From positions 2,542,001 to 2,606,000 of the forward strand of contig NZ_CP031466.1 of NCBI RefSeq assembly GCF_003368325.1: a stretch of DNA of 64,000 nucleotides, written 5' to 3'. Of the stretch, positions 62,393 through 64,000 are shown piece by piece. This DNA comes from Paraburkholderia caffeinilytica (GTDB lineage: Bacteria; Pseudomonadota; Gammaproteobacteria; Burkholderiales; Burkholderiaceae). The notes under the pieces were generated by a model. The model had not been told where the DNA came from, made no database searches, and was given only the letters and a program-made list of their open reading frames with translations. A program made the translations under genes and the position numbers. Each line of letters opens with the position of its first letter. Positions within the stretch are counted from its first letter, which is position 1.

Positions 62393-63325
62393 TCACGTGA
62401 GGCTGACGGCGGGTACGCCCGAGCGCATCTGCGCCTGCTCCAGCAGCACGCGGCGCATCCAGACGTGAGCAGGATCGCTGTTGTTGATCGCATGCCACTG
62501 CATCACCTCGACCAGCGGCGGAAAATCCATCGGCAGCGGCAACAGGCGTAAGGGAAGGTAATGCGCGTAGATCTGGGCGAGCCGGTTATGAACCGTCGCG
62601 ATGCGCGTCGTCCCGATGACGAGCTGCGGCAAGGTATTGAAATTGGTGGTGGTCACCTCGATCGAGCGCGACACACCGAGATTGGCCATCACCAGGCTTT
62701 CGAAGCTGACGCTGCGGCTGTCGCCGAACGTCGCCGCGACGTGCCCCATCTGCCGGTACTGTTCGAGGCTCAGGGCTTCGCCGACGAGCGTGTTGCCGGT
62801 CCACACGACGCAACTGTATGTCTCCTCGAACAGCGTCTGCGACGGGTGCGCCGGATTGACCGACACGCTCGGATAAATGACGAAATCGACTTCGCCGCGA
62901 TCGAGCCGGTCCGGCACATCGTCGGCCATGTTGGCGATATGCAGCGTAATGCCCGGCGCCTCGCGCTGCAGCCGCTGCACCACGTCGATCAGCAGCACCG
63001 TGGTCAGATAGTCGGACGCGCGGATCACGAAGTTGCGGCGTGCCTGCGCGGGATCGAACTCGAGCCGCGCCACCACCGTGGATTGCACGGTGAGCAGAAT
63101 CTCTCGCACGGGTTGCGCGAGGCTGCGCCCAAGCGGCGTCAATTCCATGCGCCGCCCCACCTGCATCAACAGTTCGTCGCCGAAATATTCCCGCAGCCGC
63201 CCAAGCGCGCTGCTCGTCGCGGACGCACCGATATGCAGGCGCTCGCTCGCACGCGTGACACTGCGCGTGTCGAGCAGCGCGTCGAGCGCGACCAGCAGAT
63301 TCATGTCGAAGTGACCCAGTCTCAT
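62393..63325 (-). CDS. LysR family transcriptional regulator, NodD/NahR-like
   Basis: A 310-residue LysR. Helix-turn-helix: MRLGHFDMNLLVALDALLDTRSVTRASERLHIGASATSSALGRLREYFGDELL. The ligand domain (NFVIRASDYLTTVLLIDVVQRLQ) fits the NodD/NahR/LinR branch that responds to aromatic compounds. ATG at 63325 fits the family start; a TTG at 63343 would add six residues. Divergent from the VOC-family gene at 63498 and upstream of the MFS-SDR-porin string, so it likely controls one or both. Confidence 0.92.
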   Translation of the reverse strand: MRLGHFDMNLLVALDALLDTRSVTRASERLHIGASATSSALGRLREYFGDELLMQVGRRMELTPLGRSLAQPVREILLTVQSTVVARLEFDPAQARRNFVIRASDYLTTVLLIDVVQRLQREAPGITLHIANMADDVPDRLDRGEVDFVIYPSVSVNPAHPSQTLFEETYSCVVWTGNTLVGEALSLEQYRQMGHVAATFGDSRSVSFESLVMANLGVSRSIEVTTTNFNTLPQLVIGTTRIATVHNRLAQIYAHYLPLRLLPLPMDFPPLVEVMQWHAINNSDPAHVWMRRVLLEQAQMRSGVPAVSLT

Positions 63326-63497
63326 GGCGGCACTATCGAGCAATCATCCGATACGATCAATGCGTGTTTCCACTAGGAATTGATGGTCTCGATAGATCAA
63401 CCGCTCTACAGTACGACCATACCAATGAGCATCCGCCCGGCGCCGAGCCGGACGCGAGCAACGGCTTTGCATCGGATCAGTGAAGGAGACATGAACC

Positions 63498-64000
63498 ATG
63501 ACGACAGCGCCCTTGACGCTGCCTCAACGCGCGCCGGCCGAAGACGCCGGACGCGCCAGCGCGCCGGATGAACCGCGGACAGGCACGCCGCTTTTGCCCG
63601 TGCTTCGCCCTCATCATTTCGGTATCAGCGTGCCCGATCTCGACGCCGCGATCGACTGGTACGGGCGCATGCTCGGCTTCACGCTCGAATCGCGCATGAC
63701 GATCGACAAGATTCCCGCGCGGATCGCTTTCGTGCGCCGGGACAGCTATCGGATCGAAATCTTCGAGGTTCCGGGCGCGGCTCCGCTGCCGGAAACACGC
63801 CGGGTGCCGAATCTCGATCTGCGCACGCATGGCAACAAGCACATGTGCTTCGAAGTGCCGGATGTGCCGCAAGCGGTTGCCGCGTTGCGCGCTCAGGGCG
63901 CCGACATCGCGTTCGAACTGGTGGTCGACGGCAATCCGACCGCGTTCATTCGCGACGTGTGCGGCAACCTGATCGAACTGCTCGAACCCTTTGCCGCTGA
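63498..64000 (+). CDS. VOC-family (glyoxalase/extradiol dioxygenase-type) protein, 3' truncated by window edge
   Basis: About 167 codons are visible and the frame is open to the end of the window. A 30-residue leader is followed by a vicinal-oxygen-chelate domain: PHHFGISVPDLDAAIDWYGRMLGF with the first metal His, IEIFEVPGA, HMCFEVPDVPQAVAALRAQGADI with the second His, and GNLIELLEP with the Glu ligand. VOC enzymes include glyoxalases, extradiol dioxygenases and ring-modifying hydrolases. AGGAG lies nine bases before the ATG at 63498. Divergent from the LysR gene at 62393, probably regulated by it. Confidence 0.88.
   Translation, partial: MTTAPLTLPQRAPAEDAGRASAPDEPRTGTPLLPVLRPHHFGISVPDLDAAIDWYGRMLGFTLESRMTIDKIPARIAFVRRDSYRIEIFEVPGAAPLPETRRVPNLDLRTHGNKHMCFEVPDVPQAVAALRAQGADIAFELVVDGNPTAFIRDVCGNLIELLEPFAA

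Noticed and set aside
1..64000. Search by eye for tRNA, rRNA, insertion sequences, integrases, attachment sites and CRISPR arrays
   Set aside because: No cloverleaf with conserved T-loop, no transposase or integrase gene and no regularly spaced repeats were seen; short features may be missed without computation.

Overview
The window looks like a chromosomal or megaplasmid segment of a Burkholderiales bacterium, most like Paraburkholderia, Caballeronia or Burkholderia. This rests on the high G+C content, the style of the porins and chemoreceptors, and the mix of LysR regulators, MHS- and AAHS-type transporters and aromatic catabolic genes. I see no rRNA or tRNA genes, no CRISPR array, no insertion sequence and no origin. 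Genus assignment is inference.

Region 1 (1-7.5 kb) is housekeeping and envelope: the end of a chemoreceptor, two small uncharacterised genes, a DUF3313 lipoprotein, a TetR regulator and a complete pqiABC lipid-transport operon. A similar inverted repeat lies in the lipoprotein/TetR intergenic region and upstream of pqiA, suggesting one TetR regulon.

Region 2 (7.6-31 kb) is the most unusual part. It has three AbgB-like M20 amidohydrolases, two paralogous two-domain EthD-like proteins, a porin and an MHS transporter. Beside them is a tightly coupled minus-strand operon (26.1 to 17.5 kb) encoding a Rieske oxygenase, an unknown small protein, two cupins, an FAD ferredoxin reductase, an NTF2-like protein, a PyrK/PyrD-type pair, a Rieske ferredoxin, a variant asparaginase-fold amidase and an EthD-like protein. 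A TetR gene with a near-identical palindrome at each of two flanking promoters sits between this operon and an aromatic-acid transporter plus an Asp/Glu-racemase-like enzyme. A dienelactone-hydrolase/NTF2 fusion and a divergent LysR close the block. I infer a catabolic route for an amide-linked aromatic or N-heterocyclic compound; the substrate cannot be read from the sequence.

Region 3 (31.7-40.8 kb) is a classical benzoate module: catA-benABCD with a divergent LysR regulator, a chemoreceptor and a general porin. catBC are not in the window.

Region 4 (40.8-46 kb) holds an MFS remnant, an OmpW-type protein, an orphan secreted protein and a chemoreceptor with a C-terminal Cache-like domain.

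Region 5 (46-64 kb) is a second catabolic block: a cyclase-family hydrolase, an IorAB-type 2-oxoacid:ferredoxin oxidoreductase, a LysR paralogous to the one in region 2, a DUF35/thiolase pair, an MHS transporter, an acyl-CoA ligase, aspartase, an OprB-like porin, an SDR, another MFS transporter, a LysR and a partial VOC-family protein. A 17-bp dyad box is shared (16 of 17) between the promoter of the region 2 hydrolase fusion and that of the region 5 ligase, so the two blocks may be co-regulated by the paralogous LysR proteins.
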